This document shows positions 1 to 6,997 of a DNA stretch of 64,000 nt, in pieces (positions within the stretch are counted from its first letter, which is position 1; each line of letters opens with the position of its first letter). The stretch is from Embleya sp045207655. GTDB lineage: Bacteria; Actinomycetota; Actinomycetes; Streptomycetales; Streptomycetaceae. Below the pieces are notes generated by a model. The model was given only the letters and a program-made list of their open reading frames with translations. It was not told the origin of the DNA and did not search any database. A program made the position numbers and the translations under genes. The stretch spans positions 2,728,001 to 2,792,000 of the forward strand of contig NZ_CP108785.1 of the NCBI RefSeq assembly GCF_045207655.1, written 5' to 3'.

Positions 1-738
1 CGTTCCGCTCCCGAGGCACCCGCGAGTGCCGCGGATCGGCCGCACCGACCCGGTGGCCGCCGCCTGCTCTGGGCGGCGGCCTCCGGCGTGCTGGCGATCG
101 GCGGCTCGGGGCTGCTGTACGCCGGGTACCACACCGCCGCGCCGCCGCCGCGTCCGCCCGCCGCCGCGGCGGTGCCGATCGCGTCGCCGATGCCGCCGGC
201 CGATCCCGCGGCGCCCGGCGTGCCCGACACACCCGCCCCGCCAACTCCGCCTACTCCGCCGGCCGTGCCGGCCGAGGCGCCGCCGATGCGCGCGTCGACC
301 CCGATCCGGATCCGGATCCCCGAGTTGGGCATCTCCGCCCCGCTGACCCGGGTCGGCCTGGACAAGGCCGGCGGCATCGACGTGCCCGCGCGCGACGATC
401 GCAATCTGGCCGGCTGGTACGAGGGCGGGGTCACGCCGGGGCAGAAGGGCACCGCCTCGATCGTCGGCCATGTGGACACCGCCGCCGGACCCGCGGTCTT
501 CTACCCGCTCGGCGCGCTCCCGCGCGACTCCAGGATCGAGATCGACCGCGAGGACGGCAGCGTCGCGGCCTTCGTGGTGGACGGGGTGGAGGCGTTCGCC
601 CGGGACGACTTCCCCACCGCGCGCGTCTTCGGCGACGCGTCCCGGCCGGAACTGCGGCTGCTCACCTGCGGCGGCACCTACTCCAGGAAGACCCACTATT
701 CCGGCAACGTCGTGGTTTTCGCCCATCTCGTCCCGTAA
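1..738 (+). CDS. Sortase (class F-like), 5' end outside the window
   Basis: The reading frame is open to the left edge, so the start lies upstream. The first visible residues are basic, followed by a hydrophobic segment (roughly visible residues 22-40) that should anchor the protein in the membrane, then a Pro/Ala-rich linker of about 60 residues and the sortase barrel. The catalytic triad can be read: His in GHVD, Cys in LLTCGG, and an Arg in the stretch before YSGNVVVFAH near the C-terminus. The LLTCGG block and short barrel resemble actinobacterial class F sortases. Class E enzymes, which use LAxTG signals, are the main alternative. It would attach secreted proteins to the cell wall. Two candidate LAxTG substrates occur elsewhere in the window (41702-43204 and 57644-58546), but pairing is unproven. 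Confidence 0.85.
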   Translation, partial: RSAPEAPASAADRPHRPGGRRLLWAAASGVLAIGGSGLLYAGYHTAAPPPRPPAAAAVPIASPMPPADPAAPGVPDTPAPPTPPTPPAVPAEAPPMRASTPIRIRIPELGISAPLTRVGLDKAGGIDVPARDDRNLAGWYEGGVTPGQKGTASIVGHVDTAAGPAVFYPLGALPRDSRIEIDREDGSVAAFVVDGVEAFARDDFPTARVFGDASRPELRLLTCGGTYSRKTHYSGNVVVFAHLVP

Positions 739-1001
739 GCACGCCGTATCCGTGCCCGCGCGCCTTTTCGCGACATCGGCACGTGTCGTACCGGGACCGG
801 AAGGTGGCATTTCGAGCCCATCCGTCGGATTCGGCGGATGGGCTCGATTCGCGGCTGTTTTGCAGTGCGCAAATTGGCCGGACAAAGCATTCCTTGATCA
901 TCTCCGATCGTTGGTGTTTTGGGTCTTGCCAATAAAAAGCGGGACTGGCAATAATCCAATTACCAATCCATACGGCCCACCCGGCCGGGAGAGGAGACGT
1001 C
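739..1001. other. AT-richer intergenic region upstream of the cysteine-rich peptide gene
   Basis: This 263-base gap is clearly less GC-rich than its surroundings, especially 840-975, and contains no credible gene. It holds the candidate promoter described at 926-955. The left part contains a short repeat of the word cccatccgtcgg/ccgatggg around 818-842, which could form the sortase transcript's terminator. Confidence 0.5.
926..955 (+). promoter_or_regulatory. Candidate promoter of the six-cysteine peptide gene, with inverted repeat
   Basis: TTGCCA (926-931) and AATAAT (950-955) are separated by 18 bases and match the vegetative -35/-10 consensus well. The predicted start, near 962, would give a 40-base leader to the peptide gene at 1002. 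The -35 word TTGCCA is repeated inverted as TGGCAA at 946-951, so the spacer could also be an operator. Seen in sequence; function inferred. Confidence 0.5.
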
Positions 1002-1160
1002 ATGATGCGTCTCGCTGATCGTCTGCTGAACCGAGTGGCCCAAAAGGTCACGGTCGACGCCGGTTGCTCGAACTACACGTACTGCCAGAACCATGTGAAG
1101 TGGCTGCGGCAGTGCTGTCTGGACGAGGGCTGCACCTACGTCAGGATCGGCACCTGCTGA
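1002..1160 (+). CDS. Six-cysteine small peptide, probable exported disulfide-rich precursor
   Basis: A 52-residue protein not recognised as any named family. It starts with two consecutive ATGs behind a strong GGAGAGGAG ribosome site (987-995). Residues 1-20 form a cysteine-free, amphipathic and basic leader without the hydrophobic core of a Sec signal. Residues 22-52 contain six Cys (22, 28, 38, 39, 44, 52) spaced C-x5-C-x9-CC-x4-C-x7-C, the order found in inhibitor-cystine-knot mini-proteins. V18-D19-A20 just before G21-C22 fits the -3/-1 rule of S26 signal peptidases. The genes downstream encode a MauE-like protein, a thioredoxin-like protein, an exporter ABC protein and an S26 peptidase. 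The inference is that this is their substrate: exported, cleaved after A20 and oxidised to three disulfides. The activity of the mature product (toxin, inhibitor, signal) cannot be told. Confidence 0.8.
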   Translation: MMRLADRLLNRVAQKVTVDAGCSNYTYCQNHVKWLRQCCLDEGCTYVRIGTC

Positions 1161-1179
1161 CCGGGACCGAGTGAAACCC

Positions 1180-1211
1180 GTCGCGGGCGGGTGGACTTCC
1201 CCGCCCGCGAC
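1180..1211 (+). terminator. Strong hairpin just after the peptide gene (attenuator or 3' stabiliser)
   Basis: A perfect 12-bp stem (1180-1191 pairing with 1200-1211, arms GTCGCGGGCGGG and CCCGCCCGCGAC) with an 8-base loop begins 20 bases after the stop codon of the peptide gene. There is no U-tract. It could partly terminate transcription or protect the 3' end of a short precursor mRNA, making the peptide more abundant than its maturation proteins. Confidence 0.6.
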
Positions 1212-1435
1212 GTCCCTCGGGGCCGATTCCTCTCCCGCAGAATTCCTCGTGGCAATTACTCACCGCGGGATTTATTGCCGTCAATGCCGGGACGCACGGC
1301 CCACAAGGCCGAGGTCCCACGGATCGCATCGACAACTGCCTCCGACGTGGCACCGCGCGCATCTTCGTCACCACCGATTCGACGAATTTGCGCACGCGGA
1401 TCACCGGAATGTGTTGAACGATCCTGCCCGACTCG
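1212..1435. other. Gap between the two hairpins; no gene seen
   Basis: Frames open through this stretch have no good ribosome site. The frame shared with the MauE-like gene is open from 1191, but codon choice is not typical of this genome and the clear start is at 1497. No second cysteine-rich peptide was found. Confidence 0.4.
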
Positions 1436-1468
1436 ACGGCGGGCGGCGATGATTTCGCCGCCCGCCGT
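1436..1468 (+). terminator. Second strong hairpin ahead of the MauE-like gene
   Basis: A perfect 13-bp stem (1436-1448 with 1456-1468, arm ACGGCGGGCGGCG) and a 7-base loop are followed by TTTCC. It lies 28 bases before the ATG of the MauE-like gene. Together with the hairpin at 1180-1211 it brackets the gap between precursor and machinery. Confidence 0.6.
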
Positions 1469-1496
1469 TTCCGCGCGCCATAAAGAGAGGGTGCCC

Positions 1497-2021
1497 ATGG
1501 GATATATATATGTGGGCTGCGCTTGTCTGGTCGGCCTGGTATTCGCCGCCTCGGCGATCTCGAAGTTCCGCGATTTCGCCGGCTTCGTCGCGTCGGTGCC
1601 GCGTCTGGTGCCGATGCCCGCGCGGCGGGCCGAGCCGGTCGCGGTCGTGGTGGTCGCGGCGGAGACCTCGGTACCGGTGCTGGTCGCGATCCCGCCGCTG
1701 CGCGGCGCGGGCTTCGCGATCGCGGGCGTGCTGCTGATCGCCTTCACCGCCGCGATCGGCACCGCGTTGCGGCGCGGCCGCCGCTCCTCCTGTCGCTGCT
1801 TCGGCGCCTCGGACGCCCCGCTGGGAGTGCGCCATCTGGCCCGCAACGGCGTGCTCCTGGCCGCCGCCCTCGGCGGCGTCCTCGCGTCCGGGCCGGCCAC
1901 CTCCGGTGACGTCCTGCCGCCGATCGCCGGCAGTGCCGTGGCCGGCGTCGGCGGTCTGGTCGGCGCGCTCCTGATCATCACGCTCGACGACATCGTCGAC
2001 CTGTTCGCGAGGAATGCCTGA
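1497..2021 (+). CDS. MauE/DoxX-like redox membrane protein
   Basis: A 174-residue integral membrane protein with about four hydrophobic helices. It has N-terminal C8-A-C10 and an internal C99-R-C101-F-G, the CxCFG-type signature of the MauE family. MauE works with the thioredoxin-like MauD to put the many disulfides into the small subunit of methylamine dehydrogenase; no methylamine dehydrogenase gene is present here. The ATG at 1497 has a GAGAGG ribosome site 7 bases upstream. Its stop overlaps the next start (TGATG), so it is translationally coupled to the thioredoxin-like gene. Inferred role: passing oxidising or reducing equivalents across the membrane for the six-cysteine peptide. Confidence 0.85.
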   Translation: MGYIYVGCACLVGLVFAASAISKFRDFAGFVASVPRLVPMPARRAEPVAVVVVAAETSVPVLVAIPPLRGAGFAIAGVLLIAFTAAIGTALRRGRRSSCRCFGASDAPLGVRHLARNGVLLAAALGGVLASGPATSGDVLPPIAGSAVAGVGGLVGALLIITLDDIVDLFARNA

Positions 2022-2545
2022 TGCCCTTTCTTGTCGCCGCCGTCGTCCTGATCGGCCTGGTCGCGGCGGTCAATCTGCTGCTCACGCTCGGCGTCATCCG
2101 CCGCCTGAACGAGCCGTCGAACGATCCGCACCCGGGCACGACTCGGCCGGGCGGTCCGGGGACCGAACTGCCTCCCGGGTCGCGCGCGGAGATGTTCACC
2201 GCGCGCACCATCGACGGCGAGCAGGTCTCCGACGCCGACGTGCGCGGCCTGGTCGGGTTCTTCTCGGCGCACTGCGAGCCCTGCCACACGCTCGCGCCCC
2301 TGTTCGCCGACCAGGCCCGCACGATGGCCCGCGGCGAGGTCCTGGCGGTGGTCGCGGGCGAGGACGCCGACCTGATCGCCACGCTCGCCCCGGTGGCCCG
2401 CGTGGTGACCGAGGACTTCGACGGCGCGGTCCAGGCGGCGTTCCACAACACCTGGACGCCCGCCGTGTACCTGCTCGGCGACGATCGGCGGGTGGTGGCC
2501 GGTGGTGGTCGGATGAGCGACCTGCCCAGCGAAGCACGCGCGTGA
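2021..2545 (+). CDS. TlpA/MauD-like membrane-anchored thioredoxin
   Basis: A 174-residue protein with an N-terminal transmembrane anchor (about residues 3-25), a Pro/Gly-rich linker and a thioredoxin fold facing outside. The active site is C85-E-P-C88 and the cis-proline motif is seen in TPAVYLL. The start ATG overlaps the upstream stop, and the end overlaps the ABC gene by GTGA. It is the MauD-like partner of the MauE-like protein. Family knowledge says such pairs make, isomerise or reduce disulfides outside the cytoplasm. The likely substrate here is the peptide at 1002-1160. Whether it oxidises or reduces cannot be read from the sequence. Confidence 0.87.
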   Translation: MPFLVAAVVLIGLVAAVNLLLTLGVIRRLNEPSNDPHPGTTRPGGPGTELPPGSRAEMFTARTIDGEQVSDADVRGLVGFFSAHCEPCHTLAPLFADQARTMARGEVLAVVAGEDADLIATLAPVARVVTEDFDGAVQAAFHNTWTPAVYLLGDDRRVVAGGGRMSDLPSEARA

Positions 2546-4359
2546 GCCCACGGATACCCGCGCGCGAGGTGGCCGCGGCCACCCGCGAGGCGGCCGCGCT
2601 GACCGTACGCGCCGCGCCCGGTCAGGCGGCCGGATCGCTGGCGGTCACCATCGGCGCGGCCGGCGTACCGATCGCCACCGCGTGGCTGACCAAGCTGGTC
2701 ATCGACCGGTTGGCCGAGCGGCACGGCTCGATCGCGGGCCCGGCACTGGCGCTGGCACTGACCGGACTGGTCGCGACCGTGCTGCCGGGACTGGGGCGCT
2801 ATCTGCGCGCCCAGGTCGGCCGGGCCACCGGCGTGCTGGCCACGGACCGACTCTTCGGCGCGGCCGAACGCCAGGTCGGGTTGCGCCGGTTCGAGGATCC
2901 GGCGTTCCTGGACCGGCTGCGGCTGGCCCAGCAGAGCACCGCCAACTTCGGCGTCCTGGTCAACGGTGTCGGCAGCACGCTCCAGGGCACGCTCACCCTG
3001 TTCGGCTTCGTCGCCTCGCTGCTGATCCTGAGTCCCACCATGACCGCGCTCGTGCTGGTCGCCGGTGTCCCGGTGCTGATCGCCGAACTGCGGTTGTCCC
3101 GGCTGCGGGCCACGATGCAGTGGGACAACGAGCAGGTGCATCGCCGCGAGTTCTTCTACAGCGGCCTGCTGACGGGCGTTCAGGCGGCCTCGGAGATCCG
3201 CCTGTTCGGCATCGGATCGGTGCTGCGCGCCCGGATGGTGCTGGAGCGCAACCGCGCCAACGACGCCGAACGCCGAATGGACCTGCGCGAGTTCGCCACC
3301 CAGGGCCTGCTGGGCGCGCTCGGCGCCGCAGTGGCCGGCGTCGGCCTGTGGTGGGCCGCCGACGCCGCCCGGCGCGGCACCCTCACCGTCGGCGACGTGG
3401 TGATGTTCGTCGCCGCGCTGGCCGGGATCCAGGCCGCGTTGGACACCCTGGTCTCCTCGATCGCCTCCGCCCACGGGCAACTCCTGGGCCTGACCCACTT
3501 CGTCGCGATCGCCCGCGCCGAACCCGACCTGCCCTCGGCGACCGAGACGCCGGCGGCGGTGCGGCCCGGAGTCGGCGTCGAGTTCCACGACGTGTGGTTC
3601 CGCTACAGCGACGACCACCCCTGGGTGCTCGGCGGCGTCGACCTGCGCATCCCGCACGGGCAGGCGGTCGCGCTGGTGGGCCTCAACGGCGCGGGCAAGA
3701 GCACGCTGGTCAAGCTGTTGTGCCGGATGTACGACCCGACCCGGGGGCGGATCACCTGGGACGGCGTGGACCTGCGCGACATCCCGCCCGCCGAACTGCG
3801 GGCGCGGATCAGCGCGGTCTTCCAGGACCACATGAAGTACGACATGAGCGCCGCCGAGAACATCGCCCTCGGCGACCCGGACAGCCTGCGGGACCGGCCC
3901 CGGATCGAGGCCGCCGCCGAACGGGCGGGTATCCACGAGCGGCTCGTCGCGCTGCCGCGCGGCTATGACACGCTGCTGACCCGGATGTTCTTCAGCGAGG
4001 CGGACAAGGAGGACCCGGACACCGGCGTGGTGCTCTCCGGCGGCCAGTGGCAACGCCTGGCCCTGGCAAGGGCGTTCGTGCGCGCCGGGCGGGACCTGAT
4101 GATCCTGGACGAGCCCAGTTCGGGACTGGATCCGCAGGCCGAGCACGAGGTGCACGCCCGGATGCGCGAATACCGCGAGGGCCGCACCAGCCTGCTCATC
4201 TCGCATCGACTCGGCGCGGTGCGCGACGCCGACCTGATCGTGGTCCTGGACGGCGGCCGAATCGTCGAACAGGGCCCGCACGACGTACTGCTCGACCACG
4301 ACGGCCGCTACGCGAGCCTGTTCCGACTCCAGGCGGCCGGCTATCAGGAGGCGAAGTGA
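2542..4359 (+). CDS. ABC exporter, fused membrane and ATPase domains, no peptidase domain
   Basis: A 605-residue half-transporter that should act as a homodimer. The membrane domain occupies about residues 30-330 and the ATPase about 345-600. The Walker A motif GLNGAGKST (near residue 382), signature LSGGQ (near 500), Walker B LMILDEP (near 518) and a switch His in LISHR are all present. The start is GTG at 2542, overlapping the previous stop as GTGA. Peptide exporters of the bacteriocin type often carry an N-terminal C39 protease that trims a double-glycine leader. That domain is missing, which agrees with the separate S26 peptidase immediately downstream. Inferred cargo: the six-cysteine peptide. 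Confidence 0.88.
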   Translation: MSPRIPAREVAAATREAAALTVRAAPGQAAGSLAVTIGAAGVPIATAWLTKLVIDRLAERHGSIAGPALALALTGLVATVLPGLGRYLRAQVGRATGVLATDRLFGAAERQVGLRRFEDPAFLDRLRLAQQSTANFGVLVNGVGSTLQGTLTLFGFVASLLILSPTMTALVLVAGVPVLIAELRLSRLRATMQWDNEQVHRREFFYSGLLTGVQAASEIRLFGIGSVLRARMVLERNRANDAERRMDLREFATQGLLGALGAAVAGVGLWWAADAARRGTLTVGDVVMFVAALAGIQAALDTLVSSIASAHGQLLGLTHFVAIARAEPDLPSATETPAAVRPGVGVEFHDVWFRYSDDHPWVLGGVDLRIPHGQAVALVGLNGAGKSTLVKLLCRMYDPTRGRITWDGVDLRDIPPAELRARISAVFQDHMKYDMSAAENIALGDPDSLRDRPRIEAAAERAGIHERLVALPRGYDTLLTRMFFSEADKEDPDTGVVLSGGQWQRLALARAFVRAGRDLMILDEPSSGLDPQAEHEVHARMREYREGRTSLLISHRLGAVRDADLIVVLDGGRIVEQGPHDVLLDHDGRYASLFRLQAAGYQEAK

Positions 4360-4982
4360 ACACGCGACGCATGGCGCTGGCCGGGGCCGCCGCCGCCGGC
4401 CTGGGCGGCGCGAGCCTGGTATGGATGCAGCGGCGCTACCTGGTGGCCACGGTCCGGGGCCCGAGCATGGAACCCACGTTGTCCCCCGGGGACCGCCTGC
4501 TGGTGCGCCGCACCGGTCGGGTGCGCGCCGGTCAGGTTGTGGTCGTGCGCGTCCCGAACCCGCCGTTGCTGGCCGGACTGCCCCCGGAGATCAGCGGGTT
4601 CGGTCCCGAGGAGTTGGCCGCGATCCCGGAGCGCACCGACCTGGACCCGGCGCCCGAGGGCCGGCTGATGATCAAACGCGCGGTGGCCGTGGCGGGCGAC
4701 CCGATCCCCCGGGACCGGTTCCCGATCCTGCGCGACGTGGCCGCGGACGTGGTGCCCACCGGCGCCGTGGTCGTGCTGGGCGACAACCCCGCCGCCAGTT
4801 GGGACTCACGCGCGTACGGCTTCGTGCACCGCCATCAGGTGATCGGGGTGGCCGTGCGGCGGATCCCGGCGCCGGGCGGGGCACGATCCGCCCGCTCGGG
4901 TCTGGCGCGGACGACGCCGGCGTACGAGAATGCGAACGGATCGCAGGCGAGAGCGGTCGGTGGTGAACGGCGAGGGGCTTGA
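4356..4982 (+). CDS. S26-family signal peptidase dedicated to the cassette
   Basis: A 208-residue type I signal peptidase-like enzyme. A single N-terminal membrane helix (about 7-24) precedes GPSMEPTL with nucleophile S37. The general-base lysine is K107 in IKRAVAVAGD, and the later GDN..SWDSRAYG block is intact. It starts at a GTG whose last bases overlap the stop of the exporter gene. It is shorter than, and unlinked to, housekeeping LepB neighbourhoods (rplS, rnhB), so a pathway-specific leader peptidase is more likely. It could cleave the peptide at 1002-1160 after V-D-A. The C-terminal 35 residues are Arg/Ala-rich and probably unstructured. Confidence 0.87.
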   Translation: MNTRRMALAGAAAAGLGGASLVWMQRRYLVATVRGPSMEPTLSPGDRLLVRRTGRVRAGQVVVVRVPNPPLLAGLPPEISGFGPEELAAIPERTDLDPAPEGRLMIKRAVAVAGDPIPRDRFPILRDVAADVVPTGAVVVLGDNPAASWDSRAYGFVHRHQVIGVAVRRIPAPGGARSARSGLARTTPAYENANGSQARAVGGERRGA

Positions 4983-5016
4983 TCGCATCGATTCGGCGAA
5001 GAATCAAGCACCATTT

Positions 5017-5037
5017 CCCTCAACGTTTCGGTGAGGG
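5017..5037. terminator. Weak hairpin after the peptide cassette
   Basis: CCCTCA (5017-5022) pairs with TGAGGG (5032-5037) around a 9-base loop, 35 bases after the S26 peptidase stop. It is the only stem seen before the next gene and may mark the operon end; the stem is short. Confidence 0.3.
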
Positions 5038-5084
5038 ATCGCGACAGGATCTTGGGCGTCCCAAAGCGAAAGGTTGTGTCCCAC

Positions 5085-5642
5085 ATGCCCACCTCCCACC
5101 GCCTGCGCGCGATCGCGCCGGCCGTGGCCGGAGTCTTCGCCGCCACCGCCCTGCTTTCCGGCTGTCTCGGCGACGACAAGGACGACAAGGGCAGCAAGGC
5201 CCCTGTCGTCACTTCGACCGCATCATCCACGGAGAAGGCCACCTCGACCGGCAAGCCCGGCGGCACCACGAAGCCGTCCGGCAGCGCCTCGTCCTCGGCC
5301 GATGTCATCGACGCCTTCACCTACAAGACCGGTCAGTGCATCAACCAGGACGGTGCCAAGACCACCGATGTGCCGTGCACCAAGCCGCACAACGGCCAGG
5401 TCGGCAAGGCGTTCGACCTGCCGGCGACGGTGACCCCGGAGACGCCCGGCTACGAGGACAAGGTCAGCGAACTGTGCGAGCAGTACGTCGGCCCCATCGT
5501 CGACCGGCAGCCCGCGTCGCCCAAGATCACCTTCTCGTTCACGTATCCGCTGGACATGGACGCGTGGAAGCACGGCAGCCGCCAGGCCGCGTGCATCATC
5601 GAGCGTGAGGACAAGCAGCCCCTCACCACGATGATCAAGTAG
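5085..5642 (+). CDS. Secreted lipoprotein with septum-formation-like domain
   Basis: A 185-residue protein with a basic N-terminus, a hydrophobic core and lipobox LLSGC (Cys at about 27). A Ser/Thr/Lys-rich linker (28-75) leads to a C-terminal domain containing GQCIN, VPCTKPHNGQV and two further Cys. That pattern resembles the actinobacterial septum-formation domain, whose members are mostly of unknown role. The ATG at 5085 is used; an in-frame GTG at 5076 is possible. It lies 102 bases beyond the peptide cassette and reads in the same direction, but probably has its own transcript. Confidence 0.75.
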   Translation: MPTSHRLRAIAPAVAGVFAATALLSGCLGDDKDDKGSKAPVVTSTASSTEKATSTGKPGGTTKPSGSASSSADVIDAFTYKTGQCINQDGAKTTDVPCTKPHNGQVGKAFDLPATVTPETPGYEDKVSELCEQYVGPIVDRQPASPKITFSFTYPLDMDAWKHGSRQAACIIEREDKQPLTTMIK

Positions 5643-5664
5643 GCCATCAGGAGCAGCGGTTCAC

Positions 5665-5697
5665 GGCGGGCGGCGACACCAGGTGCCGCCGCCCGCC
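5665..5697 (+). terminator. Terminator hairpin of the lipoprotein gene
   Basis: An 11-bp perfect GC stem (5665-5675 with 5687-5697) lies 23 bases after the stop codon. Almost the whole loop can extend the stem with one mismatch. Confidence 0.6.
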
Positions 5698-5786
5698 CGC
5701 GTGCGCTCGCGGCCGGCCGTGCTCGGACCGCTCGGCCGTGTTCGGATCGCTCGGTCCGAGGCCGCCTCGCGGCCGATCGCACACAC

Positions 5787-5815
5787 GTCCGGCCCCGGAG
5801 GGGCCGGGGCCGGAC
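5787..5815 (-). terminator. Terminator hairpin of the sugar-transport operon
   Basis: A perfect 12-bp stem (5787-5798 with 5804-5815, arm GTCCGGCCCCGG) with a 5-base loop. It lies 60 bases past the end of the leftward substrate-binding protein gene and between two convergent genes. Confidence 0.6.
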
Positions 5816-5874
5816 GCCGGGCCGGGTGGGACCGCGCGCGCCGCGCGCGGATCCTCCGGACCAGGTGTCAGGGC

Positions 5875-6840
5875 TCAACAGGCGCCCTTGTAGAGGTACT
5901 TGCTCACGTCGGGCTGGTCCATGTTCTCCTTGGTGACCGCGACCAGGTCGGTGGAGATGGCCTTGGGGACCGACTTCTTGTCCAGTGCGGCGACGGCCTG
6001 CTCGACGCCCTGCGAACCGATGTCGAACGGCTTCTGCGCGATCAGGCCCTGGATGGATCCCTTGCGCATCGCCTCGACCTGCTTGGGCGTGGCGTCGAAG
6101 GCGACCAGTTTGACCTGACCGGCCTTGCCGGCCTGCTCGATGCCGGTGGCCGCGCCCTCGCCGCTGAACACGTTGGCGGCGAAGACGCCGACCAGGTCGC
6201 GGTGCGAGGCGATCGTCGAGGTGACGATCGAGGCGGCCTTGGCCGGATCGTCGTCGTTGTACTGCACGCCGAGGTAGGTGATGCCGGGATGCTTCTTGAT
6301 CTCGGTCTCGAAGCCCTTGAGCCGCGCGTCCGTGGTGGAGATGCCGGGCTTGACGCTGATCGCCGCGACCGTGCCGCGGTCCTGGACCAGATTGGCCAGG
6401 GTCTGCGCGGCGAGCATGCCGCCGCGTTCGTTGTCGGAGGAGATCGAGGTCTCCCGGATCGAGCCGTCGTCGAGCTTGGTGTCCACCTCGATCACCTTCG
6501 TGCCCCGGGACTTGAGCTGTTGTTCGGGTTGCCGCAGGGCCTGGGTGTCGGTCGGCGCGATGAGCACCGCGTCCGGGCGCTTGGCCGCGACGGCGTTGAC
6601 GACGGGGGTCTGCAGCGACGCGTCCCACTTGTCCGCGCCGGTCACATCGAGCTTCACGCCGAGTTCCTTGGCCTTCTGCTGCGCACCGCAGGCCATCGAG
6701 ATGTAGAACTCGTCGCCCTTGACGCCCTGGATAAAGGTGATCTTGCGCCCGCCCCCGGAACCGCTGTCGCTGCCGCACCCGCCGAGGGTGACGGCCGCGG
6801 TCAGGGCGATGGTCACGGCGACGTACGTCGGTGTCTTCAT
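5875..6840 (-). CDS. Sugar ABC transporter substrate-binding lipoprotein (RbsB/FrcB-like)
   Basis: A 321-residue type I periplasmic-binding protein with signal peptide and lipobox LGGC (Cys about 22). Features of pentose/hexose binders are visible: an early KGDEFY segment, IAPTDTQALRQ, and the hinge segments near SDNERGG and AFDATPKQV. It is the third gene of a leftward cluster with ATPase and permease, separated from the permease by 157 bases, so it may have an extra promoter to supply excess binding protein. The single-domain ATPase next door and the isomerase and PfkB kinase genes nearby suggest a fructose/mannose-type ligand. That is inference. Confidence 0.87.
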   Translation of the reverse strand: MKTPTYVAVTIALTAAVTLGGCGSDSGSGGGRKITFIQGVKGDEFYISMACGAQQKAKELGVKLDVTGADKWDASLQTPVVNAVAAKRPDAVLIAPTDTQALRQPEQQLKSRGTKVIEVDTKLDDGSIRETSISSDNERGGMLAAQTLANLVQDRGTVAAISVKPGISTTDARLKGFETEIKKHPGITYLGVQYNDDDPAKAASIVTSTIASHRDLVGVFAANVFSGEGAATGIEQAGKAGQVKLVAFDATPKQVEAMRKGSIQGLIAQKPFDIGSQGVEQAVAALDKKSVPKAISTDLVAVTKENMDQPDVSKYLYKGAC

Positions 6841-6997
6841 CGGGCAGTGCCTCCTGGCGGTGGTGGGGCGAAGCGAGGGTGGGACCGGGCGGCGGGCAGC
6901 CGGGGACCGGCAGCCGTGGCCGGGCGATGGGCCCGGACGGCCGGCGGGTCGAGCGGGGGCGTCCGGACCGGGTGCTCCGGACGAACGGCCCGCGCGG

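Noticed and set aside
1002..4982. Lanthipeptide, lasso peptide or glycocin cluster
   Set aside because: No LanB/C/M, lasso B/C protein, glycosyltransferase or radical-SAM gene is present; the peptide lacks Ser/Thr-rich rings and a double-glycine leader.
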